Source: Bisporella sp. PMI_857
Lineage: Eukaryota > Ascomycota > Leotiomycetes > Helotiales > Helotiaceae
Direction of reading: 5' to 3'
NCBI GenBank assembly: GCA_021307315.1
Contig: JAJSPD010000033.1
Span: 1-64,000 of the forward strand
DNA: 64,000 nucleotides
Part shown: positions 33,248-44,944 of the stretch, piece after piece
Numbering within the stretch: position 1 is the stretch's first letter
Layout: each line of letters opens with the position of its first letter
Program-made: the position numbers and the translations under genes
The notes under the pieces: model-generated
Databases searched by the model: none
Seen by the model: only the letters and a program-made list of their open reading frames with translations
Told to the model about the DNA's origin: nothing

Positions 33248-33706
33248 CTAATCATTTAGCCAACGTCTAATATATTCGCCATCATGCTCCGCGACGGCCT
33301 CGTTCTCAAATAGTAGATATGTGGGATCTTGGAATGGTCGATCTGGCCGCCCGTTTCGGCGTGGAACAGCTTGGTTTCGGCCATTCCCTTTCGTTATGTT
33401 CCTTTCCTGCTTCATCTCCCACAGCGCCCCATTCTCCATCTCCGTATGTGAGCTCCTATTTCCAGCCACCATGTGCCCAGCGACCTCCTCCATTTTGAAC
33501 GGGGTGATCCATCCTGGCCTATTTGGTGGCTGTGACCTCGGACCGGAGTGTTCGGCAGGTCTGCCAGGCACAAACGCTCTAAGCGGATTTGCAAATCTTG
33601 CTTGCGTGATCCTATCTCGCCGGAGTTGTTGTAACCTCCGCTTCAGATCACTCGCGCATCTCTCATATGAGAGTGTCTTTTCCGCCGATAATCTCTCGCA
33701 GTGCAT
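33248..33706 (-). CDS. Hypothetical protein, 152 aa
   Basis: The frame is open from about 33925 to the stop at 33248 on the minus strand, around 225 codons, and the first ATG is at 33706. The product is hydrophilic and basic, with a charged helix-like stretch (DLKRRLQQLRRDRITQ), a Pro/Arg-rich middle and the end EHDGEYIRRWLND. No domain is recognised and no signal peptide or membrane segment is visible. The long ATG-less extension upstream suggests a real start in an earlier exon, or a degraded gene. I keep it as a weak candidate. Confidence 0.3.
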   Translation of the reverse strand: MHCERLSAEKTLSYERCASDLKRRLQQLRRDRITQARFANPLRAFVPGRPAEHSGPRSQPPNRPGWITPFKMEEVAGHMVAGNRSSHTEMENGALWEMKQERNITKGNGRNQAVPRRNGRPDRPFQDPTYLLFENEAVAEHDGEYIRRWLND

Positions 33707-35455
33707 TTGTGACGTGGAATATCGGTCGGTTGGGGAGATGGATTGGTAAGTCGAAGGGTCGTATTCGACACTTGGAGAGTTGGGACGTCCGGATTGGAAG
33801 GGGACAGGATGGATTCGGAAGTCGGCGACGCAAGACTTGCAAATAACGCGTTGGATGTGACGGATGAGAATGAGCAGTCGGGCTTGGGTGTGGTGGAGAA
33901 AAGGTGGGTTGTGTATTGCCTTAGACTACTTTCATGGCTGGAAAAGTATCATTTATTTAAAGTCAGTTATATTATAGGTGTGGAGCATGTACGGCGATAG
34001 CTCAAGGGCAACGGAAACAAGGATGAGCATACCCAGGGATATCCCCTCGCGCAGACAGTGGGATGTGGTGATGCTCTCGCTTGGGAAACTCAATCTTGAT
34101 CGGTTTGCTCCCTGTCATGCCAGGCGTTGCTTGGGAAGCATTGCTTTGAAGAGTGGAGACCAGGCGTTCTACGTGGAAAACAGCGTCAGTCTGAGTGCGG
34201 CAGATGGAGACTTATGCCGTCGGCTTACCAAGAGCGGTTAGTGATAGGTCGGCACAAGTACAGTCCGCAGACCTGAGCTGCCTTACATTGGGTAGCGCAA
34301 GATGCCTCAAGGCAGAAGTTAGAGAATCTTCTGATCTAGTGGGTTACATTGAGAAGCAGAGGTAGACGGCGAAAAGAAATGGAGACAGATAAAGGAGCAC
34401 GCGCTTCCTAAACTTCGTTAATTGCGTGCATCAAGGACGCCACGATCACCGCTTTGACAAACTTTTGTACAGACCAAAATAGTTAGTTATCTGTGGGGCG
34501 TCTGTGTTTGTTGGCTGCTAGGAACAAATACTGTATACTTATTGGCGACTATAGTATTATTTAGCTTTGACGTAGACTTCTCCCAATGACAATAGTTTTG
34601 GCCTGTATGAAAGTAATACGTCAAGGTTTGACGTGACCCACCACTCACTCGTGCGCGTGCCAGAATAAAGGTTGTGCCATAAAGCCGCTGGTATTGACAC
34701 AACGCTAAAGGATTAATTTTGCAACTGGGGAGACTTATTGCTGGTTTTGGGAGTGGCGTCATTTCTAATTACATGTCGGCAGACATGTTATTGGTGTACA
34801 TTTTCCTGCTTAGCTGCGAAAAACAAGAGTAATAATCAAGCTGAAGGCCATATTTCTTGAGTATCACGTGCTCTGAAGATAGTACAGCACTATACTGCCC
34901 ATCAAATTTTTAATTTTTTTTGGGTGTCACAGGAAACCGACATCATACTAGCGAGAACTCAAGTTCGCAAGTCTCTACTGAGACAAGTGAGCTCTCAAAG
35001 CGGTATAATTAATTCAGCCAGATAAAGGATCAATAAAATTATAACCCATGTGATGAAGCAGATAACGCTAACCAAATCTCAGCCGGATGCTGACCCGATA
35101 AGAGGTCAAAACCCAGCCACCTGCGAAACAGCCATGGCGGGGTGTCATGCGTATGAAATGGAAAACGCTGTGGCTGGATCACACTTTGGGGGTAGCGTAA
35201 CCGACTCGCCACCACGTTGTTTCAAGGTCAAAACCACTTTAGTTCGAAGAGCAACGTGTGAATTAAACCTGCTCGTTTCCTAGTACAAATCCCATTTCGC
35301 AATGTCCACACAAAAGGTAAATTAAAATAGGAAAGAATAGAAGAATCTAACGGTTAAGCGCATGTTACCAAGTCATCTGCAGGACATCTGCAGGAGAAAG
35401 TAAGCAAAAGTGCGCCATTGACGATTGCTCTGCGTTGTTAGCCCGTGACCCAGAC
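33707..35455. other. Intergenic, no supported gene
   Basis: Short frames only (for example 33743-34000 and 33978-34241, plus strand). AT-rich around 34460-34940. No repeat or RNA gene is recognised. Confidence 0.3.
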
Positions 35456-35672
35456 CGACGAGAAATTCTCCGTCGCCATTTTGCGTCGCAGCTCTGCTTA
35501 GCAAGTCTGCAGCTTCTTCGCGCTCGTTGGTGGAGCGGTCACGCTCGGCTTGTGCTTCCAGGGGCGGGGCGAAGCACCTGTCGCCAGGAAACTGAGAATT
35601 GTTATGCTTGAGAACCGCAGGTGGAAAGCAAAGCAGTTATACGCCGCGGCTTTGGCTGGGAACTGGGAGTCG
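35456..35672 (-). repeat. Dispersed repeat X, copy 2 (empty LTR site)
   Basis: Matches 27823-28293 after removal of the LTR there. At the insertion point it reads GCAGCTTCTTCGCGCTCG where copy 1 reads GCAGCTTCTTT-[LTR]-TCTTTACGCTCG. Homology stops after GAGTCGGG (35672). Confidence 0.8.
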
Positions 35673-35755
35673 GGGTACAGGGTGGGAGTGAGGAGAGGGG
35701 TTTTTGGGCCCGGCTTGGATATAGTAAACGTGATAAACTAGTGCATGAAGGATAT

Positions 35756-35942
35756 TGTTGGGATGCATGTACATAGCTTCACGCGATGCGGTGGATCGCG
35801 GGAATTGTGGGTCTTTTATCATATATATCTACCTGGCAATAGGCCGTGGCTTAGAACAATCAATCAACCAATACCAGAACCACACCAACAAGAGCGTAGT
35901 CACAGCTACTACGCCTTTTGCTACGTGGTAGGTATTCCGACT
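35756..35942 (-). repeat. Solo LTR, family C, with 5-bp target duplication
   Basis: A 187-bp sequence TGTTGGGATGCATGTACATA...GGTATTCCGACT is flanked by GATAT on both sides (35751-35755 and 35943-35947). The last base is T where the sister copy at 48198-48381 has A (TGACA). Confidence 0.85.
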
Positions 35943-35947
35943 GATAT

Positions 35948-36413
35948 TGATTAAGAATATAATAATTAGAGAAGGGGTGACAAATTTCAAGTATACGGAA
36001 CCTGTATTGAAACGCCACTTTCATTGACTATAGATGTTTCTTGTCCACAAGATAAGGAATTTTATTCATCTCTAGCCCGTATCATGCTGCAGTATGGCAT
36101 ACTGCGGCCGGAGCCCCGCCCGGGAACCAGCCCAAGATCCAGTCTCAAGACTTATCTACTTTCCTGTACTGCTTATTCTCTCATCGAATAACGCACCTGC
36201 AACGTCATTTTACTCTGACGAAGGAAAGCAGCCTGGATCTCCTACGAATCGCCCTCCTTCTTCACCTTAAGTACGGTCGCTTCCTCTAGTATCCATTTAG
36301 AACCCCGTTGTTTGACGCTGTAATAAACCTGAGATAGCTGGGAGTTTATATTCAAGGTTGTACAGTATATAGCGTGGTCCCGATTTTGGTGCGTTCGAGG
36401 AAGCCATACCGCT
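35948..36413. other. Intergenic, no supported gene
   Basis: No recognisable gene, repeat or RNA in this stretch. Confidence 0.3.
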
Positions 36414-36719
36414 TCACTTCTCCTTCTGAGGTCGGCCACGCTTAGTTGCAGCCTTCTCGCTATACGCATCAGATGGTCGAGTGGCTAGATGGTCTTCCGC
36501 TTCGGGCCTCTTCTGCCGTCTCTCTCTAGTCCCGCTCTGTGCGTGTTGAGGCTTTGCCTCGAACTCAGCTATCAATTCTTTCGCGCCAGCAAGTTCAAAC
36601 TCAGCCATCCGTGTGTCTTCCCATTTCACATTATAGTGCTGTTTATCGTCGACTACCTTCCGGTCGATAATTTTGCAGATTCCCAATACATAATTGATAT
36701 CTGCGACTAGAGCAACTGA
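36414..36719 (-). pseudogene. Chromodomain-like ORF, partial
   Basis: An open frame without an N-terminal ATG reads ICKIIDRKVVDDKQHYNVKW then EDTRMAEFELAGAKELIAEF and ends in a basic tail KRGRPQKEK. The pattern of a beta-strand core (KIIDRK...HYNVKWE) followed by a helix (AKELIAEFEAK) is that of a chromodomain. TTGCTCTAG just upstream could be an intron acceptor, so this may be the last exon of a gene whose start I cannot find. It could also be the chromodomain tail of a chromovirus integrase or a stand-alone domesticated copy. Confidence 0.5.
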
Positions 36720-36852
36720 TTAAGGAGACTCTTCAGGGTTGGTAGGGGTATTTTGTCTCCCGCTTGGGGTTTTGGGACGCGGTAGTAATTCTTGAGAAAA
36801 TGTGAGACAGTACACACAACTTTCGACCCAATAGTTTTTAGTGTAAAGTACC

Positions 36853-36945
36853 TGTCGGATACCTGTCACGTAGCAAAAGACGTAGCAGCTATTGACTACG
36901 TTCTTGCTTGTGTGATTATGGTTCCTTGATTGATTGATGAGGTTC
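36853..36945 (+). repeat. LTR family C, truncated copy
   Basis: TGTCGGATACCTGTCACGTA...CTTGATTGATTGATGAGG is a diverged relative of the family-C LTR end. It is lower in identity than the copy at 29713 and has lost the rest. Confidence 0.6.
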
Positions 36946-38302
36946 TATTCCACTGGCAAGTTATGGATTGCCAAAATGACTATTCTCACGACCTACCTAT
37001 GATGACATGAGATTGGACTGTGTACCGCACGCTGCCAGCGCTTTCATCAGCAAGACTTTGTTTGCAGGATGACATCTCAACTCCCTACAGTCTCATGAAG
37101 TCACAAGATTCGGTAGCCAGCCTACCGCAACAGCAGCGCTTGCTAACACTCTTCCTATTCCACGAGGCTTCAACTTTGGAACATGCGGTTGCCTGAAGCG
37201 GCAGCGATGAGCAGTTCTGACCTTTTTGACGACTGTCTGATACAAATGACCAGTGGGATCATATGCTGATTCTAGTCGGCACCGGTAATAGAGGTCAGAC
37301 AGCGTTACACTTGATACACTAAAAGTCGAAATTGGTGTCAATCTGAACAATAAGTTATTTGTTGTCCTATGTGGTGGATCATCTCTCGTAGAAATGTAAT
37401 GAACCCCCAGACCATATCGACTACCAGTACGTGAAGCAACTACCCCTCAAACCGTACGTTGCGCCTATCCTCCAGAAGAATGGGTACCATCGAGTTTAAG
37501 GTCTCAAGACTTGGCAGAGGCTGGAAGCCCTTCCTCTAATCCCGCAGCGCATGCAACGGCTTCAGCTTTCCACTCATGTCTCGAGGGAGGACTTCTGGGC
37601 ATCCATTCTATATAGCAAAGCACCAACGTTGCTAATTTGGTCATTGCTAACATTTCTATGTCAATAATACCATATCACGATATGGGGAGGCCTGATCACT
37701 CAACAAACCTTGACATAAGCTTTCACGCAGCTATGGTCGTTAAATCAGGATATAACGCTCCTAAGTGAGAACATACTGTTACCTATTAATGGTAGCGTAT
37801 GCAGATTGCTAGTTAAGGGAGAGAAGCAGATCACTGGTAACCACCTTCTTATCTATAACCACTGTTAGTAGCATTAAGACCCAATGGCGGGGCAAAGGAA
37901 TTGAGGCAAAGGAAGACTTCATGACAGTCTCCCACGTGATCGTGACTTGCACTGCCAGGATGGAGTGCGCATCTCAGATTGCGCTCAGATCGCACGAGAG
38001 CTATTTTCCCAAGGTACTCTTTGAAACGGAGACAACGGAAGCTCACCAGAACTTGGCATGCAGCAGTAGCATAAGCGACCACCGTATATATATACTTGAC
38101 ACCGAACACAAACCTCGGGTTGCACACCCATGCAGCCACGCATGGTAATCGTTCTGAGGCGACAGGCGACCCATTCTGAGTTTATAGCCACCCGACGTGC
38201 TCGCTACTAGGTGTCTGCCGATGTCACGGCGTGATGTCTATTTCATTTCTGTTCCTACATGGATGCACGGAATCAAAATTTCGAAATTTAGTGCGAGAAG
38301 AA
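36946..38302. other. Intergenic, no supported gene
   Basis: Minus-strand frames at 37093-37350 and 37849-38139 are open but without family resemblance. Nothing else is seen. Confidence 0.3.
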
Positions 38303-40068
38303 TTACACAAGCAAGACACTCATCCCCAAACTATTTATCGCTGTTCTCCAGTCGACTGGCTGGTGCCGTTTCTCTTCCCTCCGCAGTCTCCAGCACTCTT
38401 CTATAACGGGTAGTGCTTTTAGGAAATTCCCAAATGTCGGAGCATCCCCGTCGCTAGATACCGCCAAGCCTCTGAAGAACATCTGCTCTTCTTCTATTGC
38501 CATGCAGCCTGCAATGCAATATGCCCAAGTAAGACTGTTGATCATCGCTTTCTCAGGCAGTGCTCGCAAAGCATCTATCGTCCGAGACACGTTTTCACGA
38601 ATTTCTGGCATTTCAGGGTAAGCGCCTGAGACGACTACGTCAAGATACACAAGCGCAGAACAGGCAAAGATGCGTGTGATCAGAAGTATGAGATGAGTTG
38701 GCTCCTGTACTCTGGTACCTAGAATCGAAGGCATGCTGTGATTTGTTAATTGGCTGAGTCTGCTGGAGTTGTCACGAATACCATCTTCAAGACGTCGTTC
38801 AATGTGAGTTGCACGAGTGACCAGCTCGCGCATGCTCAACTGAGCGCTTCTCTGGAGATTCTGTTTCCAGTCGTCAAGAAAAGCAATGTCCATGATGAGG
38901 AGCATAGCCCAGTTCTCGCAGCCCATTATTTTGTCAAGGAAAACATAACCCAGAGCCGCGTCAATACATTCGCATTTCGAGAAGGGCGGTGCACCTGTGG
39001 TGCTACAAGAGAGAATGTCGTACCATCCAACCACGCCGGAGAAGAAGAATAAAGCTGATCGGTATCCTGAGGATAAACTGGCATACTCGGCAACCCTCTC
39101 CTCACGTTTGATGTCTGGGATAAGCACTGCCGCTGCAGATAAGTGCATCCTCCAATTTCTTGCATCTCCTTTGAAAATCTATGAGCGACAATGTCAGAAT
39201 TGATGGATGGTTTCAGAGAAGATATACCGACTTCCAAAGATATCAACATTGCCAAACAAGAAAGGACCTCGATATTTTCGACTTGGGTACGAGCCTCATT
39301 TTTGTCCCCGATTTTTGCCAAATATTGCCGGAGTTCACTCAGCGCACGTGCATATTGTCTTCCCAGGGACTCTAAGTCGAGGCCGTGATCCTTGCTTGCA
39401 CTGTCGCGGCACAGCATAGACCGCCGGTGATAGGCTGCCAAGCTAATAGCAGCATGATACAAAGGTTTTGTCGTCGTCAAAATAGATAGGAGCCAGCCCC
39501 GACCACCAGCGATTACCGACGGCTTATAGAAAGGAAACTGAAGCGGGAAAACGTGATCTAGGTAGTGCATGAGTAGTTCTGCGTCGATTTCTCCTGGAAC
39601 GACCGAAAAATCTGACAGAGGATGGTCCGTAGCAATTAACGGGGATACACGATTCATCGTGCGCCCTCCCCAGCCATCTGACCAGTCTGTCTGTGCAGCG
39701 GATGGTAGCGTAGTAGCAGGTGGTGTTGGATGGGTTGGCTCCTTAGCTGCGGCATTGTTCGTATATCCATTGGATTGTTGTCGTGGTTGTTGTCGCCGCT
39801 TCATTGCTATCCGCTTCTTTTCAGCAGTCGTTTCCTTGACTGCACGTCGAATTGTCTCCGCCATATCCTTCTCTCTACGCTTGCCGTCCATCCATTCTGG
39901 CTTTGGACCATACCTATGGCATGTTATGGCGAGATTATTACATGATAAGCACACTGGTTTTCCTTCGTCACATTTCTTCTTACGAAGGCGACAAGTCCAA
40001 CATCCCTTTGTGCTTCTCGCACTACTAGACATGCTTGCGGGAAGCCTGCCTATAGAGAGCGCTGCCAC
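38303..40068 (-). CDS. Zn2Cys6 transcription factor (Fungal_trans_2 type)
   Basis: Proposed exons are 40068-39228 and 39168-38303, giving 568 aa. The binuclear zinc cluster CWTCRLRKKKCDEGKPVC..C.....C sits at residues 23-50. A basic Gln/Arg-rich linker follows, then the long helical regulatory domain (LLMHYLDHVFPLQFPFYKPS, SLAAYHRRSM, WRMHLSAAAVLIPDI and a C-terminal block near 500). The two frames are joined by a 59-bp intron: GTATAT, with CTGAC branch and AAAG acceptor, gives LISLEVGDARNW in phase 1. An alternative is GTCGGT to CATAG. The gene is divergent from the short-chain dehydrogenase at 40802, so it may regulate it. Nuclear and DNA-binding; the target is unknown. Confidence 0.8.
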
Positions 40069-40801
40069 TATGCCGATCGTTACGACTTGAGTCTCGGCAG
40101 AGACCCCGAAATTTCGACAATATCTATGCCTAAAGTTCGTTTGAGTTAGATTCCAGACTTTCTGACTGATGATAATCTACCGCAGATGGTTGATAAGGAC
40201 GAGGTGCTTGCGCGGCCCAGAATTGACCGAAGCTAGATCTGAAAGCATTTACAAAGCATTTTACTGGGGACTTGACGGTCCCAAAATGCGCTAGAAATTA
40301 GCCAAGGACCATACCATACCCAATTGGGTATAGTCGTTTTGAAGGTGGCAGCTTTCAGCCGCTTTGTCGATTAAGCGCGCAAGCAGCTGCAACCGAGGCT
40401 CGTCTCCTCCTTCCATCCGCGGATGCTTGATGGCGGCACCGTCCAGATCGCACATATTCAGTTGCATTGCCCCCGTTTAGTAGCCCAAAGCCTACCTTGC
40501 CGCAGTCTCAACTGCATCAACGCTGTGTAAGCAGTTAGATGGAGCACTGGTAGGAATGTGAGGTAAGCCTTGTGCCATCTTTGAACTGGATAATCGCTTG
40601 GTATCGTGCCGGTAAGTCCTGATTTTTCAAGGTAGGATAGGGGACATCTGCGGCAGACCTGCTACGAAGTGCTTAGTAAGAGAGTCCCTACGGAACTACT
40701 TAAAGATTCGCAGGTGTCCCTTTTGTTTTATCCTCATACACATCATCTCCATTTCATTCCTATCTCTCAACTTCAGTTCACACAAACGTCAAACTCTTAA
40801 A
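40069..40801. promoter_or_regulatory. Divergent promoter region between regulator and dehydrogenase
   Basis: The 733-bp gap separates two genes transcribed outward. The dehydrogenase side is CT-rich just before the start (TCCATTTCATTCCTATCTCT). No specific zinc-cluster site (CGG pair) could be assigned with confidence. Confidence 0.45.
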
Positions 40802-41725
40802 ATGCCATCCTACGTCATTGTTGGTGCCTCTCGAGGCCTAGGAGTAAGGCTCCTTCCCACGCCTCATCATATTCTAATTCTAACGAAACTCCCAGTACGA
40901 ATGGCTTCGATTTCTCAGCCAAGACCCAGCCAATACCGTTGTTGGACTAGCACGTACTCCAGAACCTGTCGAGGCCCAGCTTGCAGCCGATAAAATCACC
41001 AACGTCCGCATTGTCAAGGCTGACATGGTTGATCACAGAAGTCTCACAATAGCAGCTAGCGAGGTTTCTAAAATAACCAACAAATCACTCGATCATCTCA
41101 TTGTCAACGGCGGCTACCTAGATGTTGGAGCGTATTTCATCACACCGACGGAATTCATCGGTCAAGAGGACCTCCTTCGCAGAGAGTTCAGCAACAACTT
41201 GGATGTGAACGTCCTCGGTGTCATCTACTCCATAAATGCATTTCTTCCGCTCATTCGCAAAGGCAACGCTAAGAAGATCACTGTCATGTCAACAGGCTTA
41301 GCGGACTTGGAGTTAGCGCAGAAGGCAAACATCGCGTTCTCAGTGCTATACAGCTCGACCAAAGCGGCTACTAACATAGTTGTTGCAAAATATGCTGCTG
41401 AGCTGAGGGGAGAGGGAATCATCCTTCTCGCATTGAGCCCAGGGGTCGTCAACACAGCAACTGGACCTCGTAAGTTCACCCGTCTCGAAACATACGGATC
41501 GTAATAGAGATGATAGTTTGGAAGCTGACAACCCAAATAGCACTTCCAGAACACATACCGCGAATGCAAGAGATGGGAGCAGAATTCTCAAGCCTCTATC
41601 CGAATTTCAATGGGCCGATCAGTCCAGCTGAGAGCGTGCTTCTCATGAAAAAAGTTATTGACAATATGACAATCGAGGATTCTGGAGCGTTCTTGTCCCA
41701 CCGTGGCAGCAAGGAGTGGCTTTGA
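40802..41725 (+). CDS. Short-chain dehydrogenase/reductase
   Basis: Exons 40802-40843, 40896-41469 and 41541-41725 give 266 aa. Intron 1 (GTAAGG, branch TTCTAACG, CCCAG, 52 bp) is phase 0; intron 2 (GTAAGT, branch GCTGAC, AATAG, 71 bp) is phase 1. The Rossmann start is VIVGASRGLG, the glycine-rich cofactor loop. LIVNGGY replaces the usual NNAG. The catalytic pair is YSSTK, with serine in VMSTG upstream. ALSPGVVNT follows as in classical SDRs. It is an NAD(P)-dependent oxidoreductase, probably cytosolic, of unknown substrate. The small 14-codon first exon is typical for this family in ascomycetes. Confidence 0.9.
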
Positions 41726-42109
41726 ACGCCTTTGGTATAGAAGTTCTGATCATAATAAGAGATAAGTGGAACGATATGTACCATATTACTACTTCCTTAG
41801 TATGCCTCTCGTGATTTCCAGTCGCTCAGCACCTTATTTCACGATTCGCATTCTCTCAAGTACACTCGTTTCTGTCGTATGTTATTTCCCATGCGTTATA
41901 ACAATAGCATACATTCAACTACCCAAAAGCGCCAACTTGTATATTAAACGACAGTTATCTCCTATCAAGTATGACTTCTCTTAATCAAATCTGTTTCAAA
42001 ATCTAATCCCGACTCCTACCTAACAACACCACACAAACTCGATGAATCCAGCAGTCTTGTACCATTTCTCTCAGAAAACCCTTTCGCTTGTTCTAAATGT
42101 GATAATACC
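41726..42109. other. Intergenic, no supported gene
   Basis: A 3' region of the dehydrogenase followed by AT-rich DNA up to the gypsy relic. Confidence 0.3.
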
Positions 42110-42610
42110 TATTTTCCATAAGGCTTGCGTCGAGGAATTGCAATATTTTGACATATAGGGCAGCTAATCACATAGTCTTTGATATCTTGTAATAGCCCTG
42201 GCCAATAGAATTTTCGTTCTAATAGCTCTTTTGTCTTGTCGATACCCCAGTGGCATGCAAATTGGTCATCATGGTACAAATAAAGTAACTCTTATGTCAA
42301 TGCCTTTTGGGCAGGGACTACAACTCTATTTTGGTATTTCAAAAGACTCTCCTGGTCTATAATATAGCCGTCTCGGCCAGCGTCAGCTTTCAGCTCTTTT
42401 ACAAGCTTTAAGCATAAAGGATCGGTTTCTTGTAGCTTCCGAATCGAAGCTAATAAAGTATCTGCTGTTTTTTCAACTAGAGGATTCTCGTCCTGAGTTG
42501 CTTTTTTAGCTTCCTTTCTAGTTACTGATTGAATCTTAATTAGATCTAGCAAGCGTCCTGCCTCTGAATCTGCTGCTTCCGGCAGCACGAACTGGGCTTC
42601 GCTATCGAGC

Positions 42611-42811
42611 TGTCAGGCGCCAGGATGTCATGTGCTGAGGGGCAATGAAGGGGGCTCGGTAAAGGCACTGAGACTTGGCATGTATGGGCACGTAGAGAGC
42701 CACCAGGGGTTCGGAGGGTATAAGTAGGGGGCTCGGACGTAGTAGAGACGGTAGAGATTAGTCTTTGTTCAATATGAGTTGATTTGTGCCACACTACTCC
42801 AGCACCTTACA
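42611..42811 (+). repeat. Solo LTR, family E, nested in gypsy pol
   Basis: A 201-bp sequence TGTCAGGCGCCAGGATGTCA...CAGCACCTTACA is flanked by CGAGC on both sides (42606-42610 and 42812-42816). It splits the spacer between RNase H and integrase of the gypsy relic. No other copy is seen in the window. Confidence 0.85.
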
Positions 42812-42898
42812 CGAGCCTCAGTCCCAGCCTATCTCTGATCTCGAGCTTAGACTGTGATCTATCTCTATCGAGCTTAGACCTAGCTGCGTCACACAGCT

Positions 42899-43035
42899 GT
42901 ACTTTTGCCAAGTCACATGGCTCTTCTGCTTTTCCGCAGAGACTTGTTCTAGCCAAATCATATGGCTTTTCTGCTTTCCGCAGGGACTTTGTTCTAGCCA
43001 AATCATATGGCTCTTCTGCTTTCCGCAGGTTTGGT
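42899..43035 (-). repeat. 45-bp tandem repeat x3 in gypsy spacer
   Basis: Plus-strand starts at about 42919, 42964 and 43009 (GGCTCTTCTGCTTTCCGCAG with variants). On the minus strand it encodes three 15-residue units KAEEPYDLARTKSLR / KAEKPYDLARTSLCG / KAEEPCDLAKVQLCD. It lies in the RNase H-integrase linker, where expansion would be tolerated. Confidence 0.85.
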
Positions 43036-44111
43036 TCTGATGTTACTAGTCTGTTCATTAGAAAATCTTTTTGAACAGGCTCATTCTGATCTGTAGCTTT
43101 GTAGTCAGGCCGCCTCGACGGCCCGTCGGCGGGATTAAGAAGCCCTGGCCGATGTCGTATAATAAAATCATAAGGAATAAGATAAATAAGCCATATAGCT
43201 TGTCTGCCATTGATTTTTGGCTGCTTCATGAAGCTTTGCAGATTCTGATGATCTGACCAAACTTCGATAGTATGCTGACTTCCTTCTAAGTAATGGCGCC
43301 AATGTTTAAAGCACTCAATTATAGCCATAAGCTCTTTATCAGAAGTGCCGTAATGAAGCTCTGCTCTTTTGAATTGCTTGGAGAAAAAAGCAATTGGGTG
43401 CCATTGGCCGGAATCCCTTTGTAGCTGAGAAAGAACACCGCTTATAGCGACACTAGACGCATCTGTTTCTAGTCGAATAGGAAGTACAGGGTCGTACTGT
43501 CGAAGTAAAGGTGCTGTCTGGAAAGCTCCGAAAAGGCTTCGAAACGCCTTCGCTTCAGAAGCACTCTATACTGTCCTGAGGTTGCCAGGTTTGCGGCCAT
43601 TTTGACTACCTTTTAGTAAAGCAGTCAAAGGTTTTGCGATAGCTGAATAGTTCTTGATAAAGCGTCGATAGAAATTGCAAAATCTAAGGAGAACTAGTAA
43701 ATCTCTGTAGGTTTTCGGAAGGTAATTTTCCAATTCTTTGATAGTTTGTATTCGGCGTGGGTCCATACTAATGCCGGTAGAGCCGATAATAAAGCCAAGG
43801 AACTCCTTTTTTTTTTTGATAAAACTGACACTTTGAAAGTTTTGCATAGAGCTCCGCTTGTCGAAGTCTTTCACATATTTGCTGTAAGTGTTGATCATGT
43901 TCTTTTCTTGTTTTAGAAAAAATGAGTATGCCGTCCAAATAAACAATGCAAAAATCATCAACCAAGCCTCGAAGAGCTTTGTTAACATATGCCTGGAACG
44001 TAGCAGGTGCATTAGTAAGGCCCATCGGTACTACTAGGAATTCGAAGTGCCCGTAACGAGTTCGGAAAGCTGTTTTCCATTCATCCCTTTCTTTAATCCG
44101 CAGCCGGTAAT

Positions 44112-44342
44112 TGTTGGTATCACTCTCTGTGATACCTTCTTCGTATTGATGACTTGCAATAGCTTAAGTCGGTTACCCACGGGGCACGTAGCACCGCGAT
44201 CTCAGCACAGTGCTATATATGCTCGTTGTAGGTGGTTGACTTGTTCTTGATTGTTCTAAGTTACATCTTACGAGCGAGAACTTAAATACATTCAGGTAGT
44301 GGCCTGTGCGTCATGGGACGTTCACATGACTTTATACCAACA
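44112..44342 (-). repeat. Solo LTR, family D, nested in gypsy RT
   Basis: A 231-bp sequence TGTTGGTATCAC...GACTTTATACCAACA is flanked by GTAAT on both sides (44107-44111 and 44343-44347). It splits the reverse transcriptase between AYY and RLRIKERDEW; the RT reads through cleanly if the insert and one duplicate are ignored. The ends are perfect inverted TGTTGGTAT/ATACCAACA. Confidence 0.9.
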
Positions 44343-44685
44343 GTAATATGCGTTTTTTAAATCGATTTTGCTGTAATACTGAGCTCCGGATACTCTGTCT
44401 ATAATCTCAGAAATCAGTGGCAAGGGATATCGATTTTTAATAGTAACCGCATTTAGGCCTCTATAGTCGATACAAAAGCGAAGGCCTCCATCCTTTTTAG
44501 GCGCAAATAGAATTGGCGCTCCTGCAGGACTTTTTGATTCTTTAATAAATCCTTTAGCTAGATTTTCTTCCAGGAATTCTCGGAGAGCCGCCAGTTCAGT
44601 TTGTGACAAAGGGTAAATTGGCCTATATGGAGGTTCTTTTCTTGGTTGCAGTTCTATTGCTAAATCAATGTCTCTATGCGGAGCT

Positions 44686-44944
44686 TGTAACAACCGGTAT
44701 GCCCAAGGTGCGACACGGAGGTCATGGCACGGGATCAGGAGGCTGAAGATCAGGGTATGAGGGGTTTCAGAGCCGATACGGAGGAGAGTCGGAGTCGCCT
44801 ATATAAAGGCCTGCTCCTACTCTCTACAGTTGTTCCTCATGTATTTGTATCCTTCGTAGGTAGACCTATAAGGCAATCACTATCAGCCTATTGTACGCAC
44901 TCGCATATGCCTCTATTCTAGCCCGTGATTCCTTGCGTCGTTAC
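44686..44944 (+). repeat. Solo LTR, family A, nested in gypsy pol
   Basis: TGTAACAACCGG...CCTTGCGTCGTTAC is the inverted relative of 27888-28135 and 49179-49427. The flanks GAGCT (44681-44685) and GAGGCT (44945-44950) are an imperfect target duplication, and the terminal A is lost. It interrupts pol between KKLA and PHRDID. Confidence 0.8.

Noticed and set aside
39569..40090. 173-codon plus-strand frame over the zinc-cluster gene start
   Set aside because: Antisense shadow of the Zn2Cys6 coding region.
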